From positions 1-6,952 of the forward strand of contig JAUXKG010000130.1 of the NCBI GenBank assembly GCA_030624355.1: 6,952 nucleotides of DNA, read 5' to 3'. The DNA is from Acidobacteriota bacterium (GTDB lineage Bacteria; Acidobacteriota; UBA6911; RPQK01; JADFOI01). Position 1 is the stretch's first letter. Each line of letters starts with the position of its first letter. The position numbers and the translations under genes are program-made. Under the pieces are notes generated by a model. The model saw only the letters and a program-made list of their open reading frames with translations. It did not search any database and was not told the DNA's origin. Positions 1 through 6,403 of the stretch are shown in pieces.

Positions 1-584
1 AACTTGAGGATTCCTGAGTTGGCTTTCTTCTGCTCTTCGATTCCATGATCTTGAATCTCTAAATAGAAGCGTCCTGCACCGAGGATTTCGCTCAGTTGTC
101 CGGCCGCCTGACGGGCCTCCTCGTAGCGGTCCTGAACCAGGTTCCATGCCACGCTCCCCTTCAGGCAGGCAGACAAACCAATCAGGCCTTCCGAATGTTG
201 GTCCAGAAGCTCCAAATCAATTCGGGGACGATAGTAGAACCCTTCAAGATAGCCCAGTGACACCAGTTTTACCAGGTTGTGATAGCCGGTCGCATCAGCT
301 GCCAGAAGGACGAGGTGATTGCTCTGATCGGAGCCTCCATTCTTGGAGCGACGATCCTGACGGGCCACATAGACCTCACAACCAATGATCGGTTTGACCC
401 CATACTTAAGCGCCGTATCGTGAAATTGAACCGCTCCGAAAAGATTTCCATGATCGGTCAAGGCCAGAGCCGGCATACCCATTTCTGAAGCGCGGCGAAC
501 TATGCCTTCGATCGGATTGGCTCCGTCCAGAAGACTGTAATGGCTGTGAAGATGAAGGTGAGCAAATTGAGTCATGGGCTGCAC
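1..584 (-). CDS. dnaE: DNA polymerase III subunit alpha, N-terminal part (PHP domain), runs off the left edge
   Basis: Catalytic subunit of the replicative DNA polymerase; only about 191-194 N-terminal residues of a protein usually over 1,100 long are present. The visible part is the PHP domain. Numbering from the ATG at 575, it shows HLHLHSHYSLLDG (6-18), LALTDHGN (37-44), IIGCEVYV (63-70), HLVLLA (87-92), SACLKG (136-141) and YLEIQDHGIEEQ (171-182). The H-x-H and D-H pairs that bind metal in active PHP domains are kept, unlike E. coli DnaE, whose PHP is degenerate; this suggests, without proving, a metal-dependent (possibly proofreading) PHP. Start choice: the in-frame GTG at 584 has AAGAGG six nt upstream, while the ATG at 575 would sit 15 nt from it, so GTG is preferred; the difference is three residues. 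It lies just downstream of guaA on the same strand and is probably cotranscribed with it. Confidence 0.96.
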   Translation of the reverse strand, partial: MQPMTQFAHLHLHSHYSLLDGANPIEGIVRRASEMGMPALALTDHGNLFGAVQFHDTALKYGVKPIIGCEVYVARQDRRSKNGGSDQSNHLVLLAADATGYHNLVKLVSLGYLEGFYYRPRIDLELLDQHSEGLIGLSACLKGSVAWNLVQDRYEEARQAAGQLSEILGAGRFYLEIQDHGIEEQKKANSGILK

Positions 585-590
585 ATCATG

Positions 591-596
591 CCTCTT
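591..596 (-). promoter_or_regulatory. Probable ribosome binding site of dnaE
   Basis: AAGAGG on the minus strand, six nt before an in-frame GTG (584-582) and 15 nt before the in-frame ATG (575-573). The spacing favours the GTG start. The match to the anti-Shine-Dalgarno sequence is moderate (GAGG core). Confidence 0.5.
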
Positions 597-608
597 GGAG
601 TGCTGGGG

Positions 609-2144
609 TTATTCCCACTCGATGGTGCTGGGTGGTTTGGAAGTAATATCGTAAACGACCCGGTTGACCCCCTGAACCTGGTTCACAATCCGATTAGAAA
701 CGGTTCTCAGCAGTTCGTCAGGTAACTGGACCCAATCTGCAGTCATGCCGTCCAGGCTGTGGACAGCCCGAATCGCTATCACGTTCTCATAGGTCCTTCC
801 ATCGCCCATCACGCCTACACTCCTGACAGGGAGTAAGACCGCAAACGACTGCCAGATGCTAGCATACAAGTCTGCAGCTTTGATCTCTTGCTCAACGATC
901 TCATCAGCCTCCCGAAGAGTGTCTAGCCGTTCTTGGGTCACTTCTCCCAGGATCCGCACAGCCAGTCCCGGGCCGGGAAAGGGTTGACGGTGAACGAGAT
1001 CTTCCGGAACGTCCATCTCCCTGGCTACCCGTCGCACCTCGTCTTTGAAGAGCTCTCGAAGAGGCTCTACCAAATCAAGTGACATGTTCTCGGGAAGCCC
1101 TCCCACATTATGGTGGGTTTTGATCACTGCCGAGGGTCCCCTCACAGGGATCGATTCGATAACATCGGGGTAAAGGGTGCCTTGCACGAGATAGTCGATT
1201 TCACCCAGTCTTGTCGCCTCTTCTTCAAAAACTCGAATGAACTCCTCTCCGATGATCCTTCTCTTGAGCTCGGGATCCTCCACTCCCTGCAACCGGTCGA
1301 GAAAACGCTGTTGAGCGTCCACACCTACCACGTTCAAATTCAGTTCCTCACGGACGGTGTCCAACACTGAGGAAAACTCATTCTTGCGGAGTAGACCGTT
1401 ATCTACAAAGATACAGGTCAAACGATCGCCGATGGCCCGGTGGACCAGTAGAGCAGCCACCGTGGAATCGACACCACCTGAGAGTCCGCATATCGCCTTG
1501 TCTTCCCCAAGTTGAGACGCTATCTGTTTGGTCGTCTCTTCAACAAAGGACTCCATTGACCAGTCTCCCTGACAACCACAGATCGGGAAGAGAAAGTTAG
1601 ATAGGATGTCCTTGCCAAGCGGGGTGTGAACGACCTCAGGATGAAATTGCAGACCGTAAATAGTTTTCGTCGAGTGCTGCATAGCGGCTGGAGCACTGTC
1701 GCTTTGAGCGATCACTTCAAACTGCTCTGGAACCTGTTCAATACGGTCTGCGTGACTCATCCAGACCTCTATCTCCCGGGGCAGACCGTCCAGCAGCGGA
1801 GTTTTCAGCATTTTTTGCAGTGGTGCTCTTCCGTACTCTCGGCAACTGGATGGGGCTACTACCCCACCGAAATGATGAGTCAACAACTGCATTCCGTAAC
1901 AGATTCCAAGCAGTGGGCCGGAAAATTCGTAAAGTTCTGGATCAGGATGAGGAGAATCTGACTCAAAAACCGACTGCGGGCCTCCCGACAATACGATTCC
2001 CTTAGGGTGACGTTCTTTGATTTCTTCCCAGGAAAGGCTATAGGGAACAATCTCAGAGTAGACGCCCGCTTCCCGAATACGGCGGGCTATCAGCTGTGTG
2101 TATTGTGATCCAAAATCGAGAACGAGAATTGTTTCATGAGCCAT
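609..2144 (-). CDS. guaA: GMP synthase (glutamine-hydrolysing)
   Basis: Converts XMP to GMP with ATP and glutamine, the last step of de novo guanine nucleotide synthesis, in the cytoplasm. At 511 residues it is a normal full-length fused enzyme. The class I glutamine amidotransferase domain covers about 1-190: LVLDFGSQYTQLIARRIRE near the N-terminus, nucleophile C82 in GICYGMQLL, and the H168/E170 pair in LQFHPEVVHT. The ATP-pyrophosphatase domain follows, with the P-loop LSGGVDST (221-228), VDNGLLR (247-253) and the HHNVGGLP stretch (344-351). The C-terminal dimerisation domain contains RQPFPGPGLAVRILGEV (386-402) and ends in DITSKPPSTIEWE, the family's usual terminus. The ATG at 2144 starts directly on the family N-terminus; only a weak AGGG lies upstream. 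dnaE follows on the same strand and uppP is divergent. All catalytic residues I can check are present. Confidence 0.99.
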   Translation of the reverse strand: MAHETILVLDFGSQYTQLIARRIREAGVYSEIVPYSLSWEEIKERHPKGIVLSGGPQSVFESDSPHPDPELYEFSGPLLGICYGMQLLTHHFGGVVAPSSCREYGRAPLQKMLKTPLLDGLPREIEVWMSHADRIEQVPEQFEVIAQSDSAPAAMQHSTKTIYGLQFHPEVVHTPLGKDILSNFLFPICGCQGDWSMESFVEETTKQIASQLGEDKAICGLSGGVDSTVAALLVHRAIGDRLTCIFVDNGLLRKNEFSSVLDTVREELNLNVVGVDAQQRFLDRLQGVEDPELKRRIIGEEFIRVFEEEATRLGEIDYLVQGTLYPDVIESIPVRGPSAVIKTHHNVGGLPENMSLDLVEPLRELFKDEVRRVAREMDVPEDLVHRQPFPGPGLAVRILGEVTQERLDTLREADEIVEQEIKAADLYASIWQSFAVLLPVRSVGVMGDGRTYENVIAIRAVHSLDGMTADWVQLPDELLRTVSNRIVNQVQGVNRVVYDITSKPPSTIEWE

Positions 2145-2174
2145 AGGAGCCCTGAATGACGGATTCCAAGTGAG

Positions 2175-2213
2175 AAATCTCGAATCGTAAACATCTACTA
2201 AATCTCGGTTCGT
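2175..2213. repeat. Pair of imperfect 14-bp direct repeats in the guaA leader
   Basis: AAATCTCGAATCGT at 2175-2188 and AAATCTCGGTTCGT at 2200-2213 agree at 12 of 14 positions, with starts 25 bp apart. They lie between the proposed guaA promoter and the guaA start codon. The arrangement could be a regulator binding site, but a chance repeat in a short region is also possible and no known operator is recognised. Confidence 0.45.
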
Positions 2214-2246
2214 GATTCACCCTTTAACGCTCGCCATATGCCGTGC

Positions 2247-2255
2247 AGTATAGCA
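2247..2255 (-). promoter_or_regulatory. Candidate extended -10 promoter of guaA(-dnaE)
   Basis: Reading the minus strand, TGCTATACT combines the extended TGn element with a five-of-six match to the TATAAT box. No good -35 hexamer is found at the usual distance, which is tolerated for extended -10 promoters. Transcription would start near 2240, giving a leader of about 95 nt before the guaA ATG; the direct repeats lie inside that leader. Confidence 0.45.
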
Positions 2256-2277
2256 TGGGTGAGCAATCCTGCAGTGC

Positions 2278-2306
2278 TTGACTATCGGCCTCCAAACCTC
2301 GACCAT
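2278..2306 (+). promoter_or_regulatory. Weak candidate promoter of uppP
   Basis: TTGACT at 2278-2283 is a good -35-like hexamer, but at 17-bp spacing the -10 position is GACCAT (2301-2306), only three of six matches. If real, transcription would begin almost at the uppP ATG (2316). This is a low-confidence call. Confidence 0.2.
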
Positions 2307-2315
2307 TGATCGGTT

Positions 2316-3134
2316 ATGGCAGCGCTGGAAACGTTACAGGCAATCGTTCTCGGTATCATTCAGGGACTCACCGAGTTTCTGCCAATAAGCAGTTCTGGTC
2401 ATCTGCTTTTGGTGCCCTGGGTGCTGGGATGGGAGCCCATGGGGTTGACCTTTGATGTCATCGTCCACGGGGGAACCCTCCTGGCTATGGTGATCTATTT
2501 TCATCAGGACTGGCTTAAAATGATGCGCCAGATGTTCACTCGAATGACTCGGCCTGGTGTGTCTGACAGCATGCACTCCCTGGCTATGCCGCTCTTGATT
2601 GGCACAATACCGGCTGCTGCTGCTGGGATCTTTTTTGAAAACTTCATTGAACATCAGCTTCGCAGTCCCGTGGTCACTGCGTTTACTCTGGGCTCCTTTG
2701 GCTTGCTGTTGTGGTCGGCTGATCGGTGGGGGTCACAGAAGCGAAGCCTGGAGAGTCTTTCACTTCGTGATGGCCTGGTCATTGGAGTCGCACAAGCCGT
2801 AGCATTGGTGCCCGGTGTCAGTCGGTCGGGAGTCACAATAACGGCCGCTCTATTTCTCGGAATGTCCAGAGCTGAATCGGCTCACTTTTCCTTCTTGCTT
2901 GGTACCCCGATCATTGCTGGCGCAACTGCTTTTCGGTTCTACGGTCTCCTGCAGGGTCAAGATATGGAGATGATCTCTACTGTGACACTCTTAGCTGGTG
3001 TATTATCTTCAACAATAAGCGGCTTCCTATGTATCAAGTACTTTTTTTCGTTTCTACGGGTGCGCACCTATCTCGTATTCGTTGTCTATCGCTTGCTGCT
3101 GGCTGCCTGCATTTTGTTCTTGCTAGTGCTCTGA
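2316..3134 (+). CDS. uppP: Undecaprenyl-diphosphatase (UppP/BacA family)
   Basis: Integral inner-membrane enzyme that removes a phosphate from undecaprenyl pyrophosphate, recycling the lipid carrier for peptidoglycan and other surface polymers; it is associated with bacitracin tolerance. The 272 residues match the family's usual length. The first signature is QGLTEFLPISSSGHL (16-30), giving the (E/Q)xxxE motif as Q16/E20 plus the following Ser-rich stretch and H29. FDVIVHGGTLLA is at 46-57. The second signature, VPGVSRSGVT (165-174), carries the conserved Arg at 170. Hydrophobic segments occur throughout, the last being YLVFVVYRLLLAACILFLLVL at the C-terminus. The frame has a stop at 2307-2309, so the ATG at 2316 is the only sensible start, yet no Shine-Dalgarno sequence precedes it. 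The last 106 nt are overlapped by the next ORF. It is divergent from guaA. Confidence 0.98.
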   Translation: MAALETLQAIVLGIIQGLTEFLPISSSGHLLLVPWVLGWEPMGLTFDVIVHGGTLLAMVIYFHQDWLKMMRQMFTRMTRPGVSDSMHSLAMPLLIGTIPAAAAGIFFENFIEHQLRSPVVTAFTLGSFGLLLWSADRWGSQKRSLESLSLRDGLVIGVAQAVALVPGVSRSGVTITAALFLGMSRAESAHFSFLLGTPIIAGATAFRFYGLLQGQDMEMISTVTLLAGVLSSTISGFLCIKYFFSFLRVRTYLVFVVYRLLLAACILFLLVL

Positions 3135-3727
3135 TACTGGGCCAAGTTCCGGAAGAACAGTTTCCGGCTCGCCAAAATCCAATTCTTAGAGAATATTTTC
3201 GCAAGCAGTTCTATGAGGCGCGTGTCCTTCACAACAGACGGATACCCAGCACACCCACCTTCCTTGAACATTTTGTGGACCGTCAAATTGATTACTACTT
3301 GCGAAAGTTGCGCGAAAAGTTGGACAGCATGAGCCTTCACTTTGGCCAGCTGGAAGGAGCGGCGCAAGGGTTGCACATAGGGTCGACGGAGCAGAGTCGC
3401 TCACACGCTCAAGAGTTGTGGAGAAAGTCACTGGAACAGATTCATGATGACTCCGGGGCGCTGCGCAGCATGATCGGCTATGTCTTCACGGAACTCAAGA
3501 GCAAAGACAGCTTCAAAGCTCAAATCCGACCTGATGCGATAGATTCGGGCTTTGCAGAGGATCGGCTCTACCTGGGAGAGCAGATTTCAGAAGCCGAGCA
3601 CAGGATCAGGGGTTACTTCTTCAAATCCGAACACACCATCCAACTAGAGGAGCTCAAAGGAGAGAACATGCTGATCCATCTGCATCGTGTCCGGGAAATG
3701 TCAAAGGCGATGAAGAAGGCCTGGTAA
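3029..3727 (+). CDS. Hypothetical, possibly exported, charged helical protein (start uncertain)
   Basis: I do not recognise this protein. From the ATG at 3029 it has 232 residues: a short basic stretch (R16, R18), a hydrophobic core at about 19-38, and an A-S-A at 32-34 that could be a signal peptidase site, followed by a hydrophilic chain. Residues about 75-232 are rich in Glu, Lys, Arg, Gln and Leu with few Pro or Gly, suggesting amphipathic helices (for example DYYLRKLREKLDSM and LYLGEQISEAEHRIRG). This start overlaps uppP by 106 nt in a different frame, which is unusually long, and its SD (AAGCGG) is poor. Between 3029 and the uppP stop there is no other ATG, GTG or TTG in frame; later options are GTG 3275, TTG 3299 and ATG 3329, and these would remove the leader. 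It is same-strand with uppP and ends just before a terminator, which supports a real gene. The product and the start are unknown. Confidence 0.6.
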   Translation: MYQVLFFVSTGAHLSRIRCLSLAAGCLHFVLASALILGQVPEEQFPARQNPILREYFRKQFYEARVLHNRRIPSTPTFLEHFVDRQIDYYLRKLREKLDSMSLHFGQLEGAAQGLHIGSTEQSRSHAQELWRKSLEQIHDDSGALRSMIGYVFTELKSKDSFKAQIRPDAIDSGFAEDRLYLGEQISEAEHRIRGYFFKSEHTIQLEELKGENMLIHLHRVREMSKAMKKAW

Positions 3728-3735
3728 GAAACAAA

Positions 3736-3765
3736 GGGACAGCCTGTTGTGTCCCCTCTCTTTTT
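3736..3765 (+). terminator. Rho-independent terminator, probably bidirectional
   Basis: Inverted repeat GGGACA (3736-3741) / TGTCCC (3750-3755) with an 8-nt loop, followed on the plus strand by TCTCTTTTT (3757-3765). It comes 9 nt after the stop of the plus-strand ORF. Read on the minus strand, the same stem lies right after the cimA stop (3766-3764) and is followed by TTTGTTTCTT, so it can serve both converging operons. Confidence 0.75.
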
Positions 3766-5365
3766 ACGACTTGGCCTTCAATAGCTCGGTAGGCGGCTTT
3801 GATCCCTCGCCCCGGAAAAGCAGCTTGTAAAGAACACTGTCAATGATGGCCTTCCAGCTGGCCTCAATCACATTGCTGGAAACTCCAATCGTGCTCCACG
3901 ACTGGTGACCATCAGAGGATCGAATGAGGACTCGGACCTTGGCCCCGGTACCGCTTCTGGCATCCAAAACTCTTACTTTGTAATCAATCAGTCGAAGATC
4001 CTCGATTTCAGGAAAGAAGCGGATTAAAGCTTTCTTAATCGCACAATCCAATGCGTGAACCGGCCCATTTCCATCCGACGCAGTGTGTTCCTCAACTCCA
4101 TTTACACTGATTTTCACCGTGGCTTCACTCACGAACTGCCCCTTGACGTCCTGGTCAACCAAGACTCGGAATCCTTTGAAGTCAAAGGGATTCTTCTTGA
4201 GTTTGCCGAACTCACGCACCAGCAGTTTCAAGCTCCCTTCGGCACCTTCGAACTGATACCCTTCGTACTCCAACTCTTTGATTCTCTGCAGTACGGATTT
4301 CAGATCCAGATCCTCGGAAGACATATCGCCGAACTCTCGAATCTTGTACAGCAGGTTACTCCGGCCTGACAGATCTGAGACCAGCACGCGCCGGTTGTTT
4401 CCCACGTCCTCCGGTTGCACATGTTCATAGGTTCTTGGATCTTTCAGAATGGCACTTACATGCAGGCCACCCTTGTGGGCAAAGGAGCTTCTACCCACGA
4501 AGGGCAGGCTATTGGGAAGAATCAAGTTGGCGGTCTCACTGACAAAGTAGGCAGTTGACCTCAGTTCTTTCAGACGTTCGCGACCTATGGAATTTCGATT
4601 GAGCTTCAATTCCAGAATCGGAAGGATCGAACAGAGGTTTGCATTACCTGCTCGCTCTCCATAGCCATTCATTGTTCCCTGAACCATGCGAACCCCGGCC
4701 TGCACGGCCGCGATTGAGTTAGCCACCCCGAGCTCACAATCATTGTGAGTATGAATGCCCAGGGCTGGAAATTTAGAAGCCAATTTCTCCACCCAGTGAG
4801 TCATTGTCTCCGGCAGGTTTCCCCCATTAGTATCACAGAGAACGATCCAGTCAGCGCCCGCCACTGATGCCGTTTCGACAACCTCGGTAGCGTATTCTGG
4901 ATTGGCTTTGGCCCCGTCGAAAAAATGCTCGGCGTCAAAAATGACTTCTTTGCCTCTTTCCTTTAGGTAGGCAATGCTTTCCCTTATTATTTGGAGGTTT
5001 TGCTCTATGGTAATGCCCAGAGCACGCTCCACGTGGAAATCCCAAGTCTTGCCCACCAGGGTAACGCTTGGCGTCTCCGCCTGAAGAAGCGCTCTGAGAT
5101 TGGGATCCTGATCGACCGGATTCTTCCAGTGACGAGTACTGCCAAAGGCCGCGATCCTACTGTTTTTCCAGGAAAGCGTTTTGAGACGTTCGAAAAACTC
5201 TGCATCCTTTGGGTTGGAGCCAGGCCATCCTCCTTCGATGTAATGGATGCCGAAAGCGTCGAGTCTCTGAGCGATCCTTATCTTGTCTTCGACACTCAGA
5301 GAGACATTTTCCCCCTGAGTCCCATCGCGAAGAGTGCAGTCATAAATGAATATTTGATCACTCAT
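3764..5365 (-). CDS. cimA: (R)-citramalate synthase
   Basis: Condenses pyruvate with acetyl-CoA to (R)-citramalate, the first step of the threonine-independent route to 2-oxobutyrate and isoleucine. At 533 residues it has the length of the CimA branch of the 2-isopropylmalate/homocitrate synthase family. The TIM-barrel (HMGL-like) domain opens with IYDCTLRDGTQGENVSLS (R13, D14). It carries GIHTHNDCELG with metal-binding H205 and H207, then GYGERAGNAN (234-243) and SSFAHKGGLHVSA (293-305). The C-terminal LeuA-type regulatory domain spans about 395-520, with DGNGPVHALDCAIKKAL and a WSTIGVSSNVIEASWKA stretch, so feedback control by isoleucine is plausible from the family but not shown here. The EGGWPGSNPKD stretch (44-54) and the pairing with ilvC favour CimA over LeuA. 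The ATG lies 6 nt after the ilvC stop with no good SD, suggesting translational coupling. Confidence 0.96.
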   Translation of the reverse strand: MSDQIFIYDCTLRDGTQGENVSLSVEDKIRIAQRLDAFGIHYIEGGWPGSNPKDAEFFERLKTLSWKNSRIAAFGSTRHWKNPVDQDPNLRALLQAETPSVTLVGKTWDFHVERALGITIEQNLQIIRESIAYLKERGKEVIFDAEHFFDGAKANPEYATEVVETASVAGADWIVLCDTNGGNLPETMTHWVEKLASKFPALGIHTHNDCELGVANSIAAVQAGVRMVQGTMNGYGERAGNANLCSILPILELKLNRNSIGRERLKELRSTAYFVSETANLILPNSLPFVGRSSFAHKGGLHVSAILKDPRTYEHVQPEDVGNNRRVLVSDLSGRSNLLYKIREFGDMSSEDLDLKSVLQRIKELEYEGYQFEGAEGSLKLLVREFGKLKKNPFDFKGFRVLVDQDVKGQFVSEATVKISVNGVEEHTASDGNGPVHALDCAIKKALIRFFPEIEDLRLIDYKVRVLDARSGTGAKVRVLIRSSDGHQSWSTIGVSSNVIEASWKAIIDSVLYKLLFRGEGSKPPTELLKAKS

Positions 5366-5371
5366 GGTTTT

Positions 5372-6403
5372 CTAGCCTGAGACTGAGGGCGAAAGTTCGC
5401 CTCCCTCCTTGCTGCTGGATCGAGACTGCATCATTTCGCGCAGTTGGCGGCCAACCTTTTCTACCAGCAACCCTGCGTCCTCTTCCCGGTATCGGGTCAT
5501 CTGAGGTAGGCCTTCTTCGTTTTCGCGGATCCATTCGCGGGCAAAATCTCCTGACTGCACATCCTTTAAAACCCGTTTCATATTCTCATCCACACTCTCG
5601 TCCAAAACCTGGGGGCCCCTGGCATAGTCTCCATATTCGGCTGTATCACTTACGGAATAGCGCATGTAGCTCAACCCGCCTTCATAGATCAAATCTACAA
5701 TCAACTTCAGTTCGTGAAGACATTCAAAATAAGCTATCTCTGGCTGGTATCCAGCATCCACCAGAGTCTGGAAGCCCTTCTTAATCAGGGTGCTTACACC
5801 ACCACACAAGACAGCCTGCTCACCGAAAAGGTCTGTCTCAGTTTCTTCCTTGAAAGTGGTCAGAATGACACCGGCTCGAGTGCAGCCCAGTCCACGGGCA
5901 TAGGCCAGGGCATTCTCCATAGCCTTGCCGGTATAGTCCTGATGGACAGCCAGAAGAGCCGGAACTCCGACACCTTCCTGAAAGAGTTCCCGCAGCCGGT
6001 GTCCGGGACTCTTGGGGGCGATCATGGAGACATCCACAAACTCCGCTGGGACGATTTGCTCGAAGTGAATATTGAACCCGTGGGCAAACATTAGCGTGTT
6101 GCCTTCTATCAGGTTGGGTTCAATGGATTCCTTATATAGTTTTGCCTGCACTGTATCGGGAACCAGGATCATGACGAGATCGGCCTTCTGAGTAGCCTCA
6201 GAAACGTTTTCGACTTGCAATCCGGCCTGCTCAGCCTTCTCACGGGAGCTACTCTCCGGATGCAGACCCACAACCACCTGGACTCCGTTTTCCTTCAGGT
6301 TGAGGGCATGGGCGTGACCCTGGCTCCCATATCCAATTATTGCGACCGTCTTATCCGTCAGATTTTCTAAATTGGCGTCTTCTTCATAAAACACTTTAGC
6401 CAT
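5372..6403 (-). CDS. ilvC: Ketol-acid reductoisomerase, class I
   Basis: Mg2+-dependent isomerisation and NAD(P)H reduction of acetolactate or acetohydroxybutyrate to the dihydroxy acid, the second common step of valine, leucine and isoleucine synthesis. At 343 residues it is a short-form (class I) enzyme. The Rossmann domain has GYGSQGHAHALNL (24-36). The catalytic region shows AHGFNIHF with H108, APKSPGH with K131, and the metal ligands D191 and E195 (DLFGEQ), E227 and E231 (YFECLHELK), with S252 in the substrate site. In the cofactor loop (VVVGLHPESSSREKAE) the family's common Arg is His48, while Ser51 and Ser53 are kept; see findings. The last ~20 residues are a Ser/Gly/Glu-rich tail. The ATG overlaps the ilvN stop by 8 nt and has a strong GGAGG 12 nt upstream; cimA follows after 6 nt. 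Confidence 0.99.
   Translation of the reverse strand: MAKVFYEEDANLENLTDKTVAIIGYGSQGHAHALNLKENGVQVVVGLHPESSSREKAEQAGLQVENVSEATQKADLVMILVPDTVQAKLYKESIEPNLIEGNTLMFAHGFNIHFEQIVPAEFVDVSMIAPKSPGHRLRELFQEGVGVPALLAVHQDYTGKAMENALAYARGLGCTRAGVILTTFKEETETDLFGEQAVLCGGVSTLIKKGFQTLVDAGYQPEIAYFECLHELKLIVDLIYEGGLSYMRYSVSDTAEYGDYARGPQVLDESVDENMKRVLKDVQSGDFAREWIRENEEGLPQMTRYREEDAGLLVEKVGRQLREMMQSRSSSKEGGELSPSVSG

Noticed and set aside
146..725. Small plus-strand and minus-strand ORFs opposite or out of frame with dnaE and the guaA 3' end
   Set aside because: They lie over clearly recognisable dnaE or guaA coding sequence in another frame, have no family-like motifs, and their low-complexity translations look like antisense shadows.
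1626..2005. Two plus-strand ORFs of 111 and 61 codons inside guaA
   Set aside because: Antisense to the guaA amidotransferase domain; no SD, no motif.
3040..3047. Frameshift at the seven-T run joining UppP to the downstream ORF
   Set aside because: UppP reads on past this run into a normal family C-terminus (YRLLL... then stop) at the usual total length, so no shift is needed to explain it.
3086..3431. Two minus-strand ORFs opposite the hypothetical gene (96 and 81 codons)
   Set aside because: Considered as alternatives for the 3135-3727 region. They are short, overlap each other and uppP, lack an SD, and do not fit the terminator layout, which favours the plus-strand ORF.
4991..5380. Plus-strand 129-codon ORF across the 5' end of cimA
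   Set aside because: Antisense to highly conserved CimA sequence (DCTLRDGTQGEN region); coincidental open frame.
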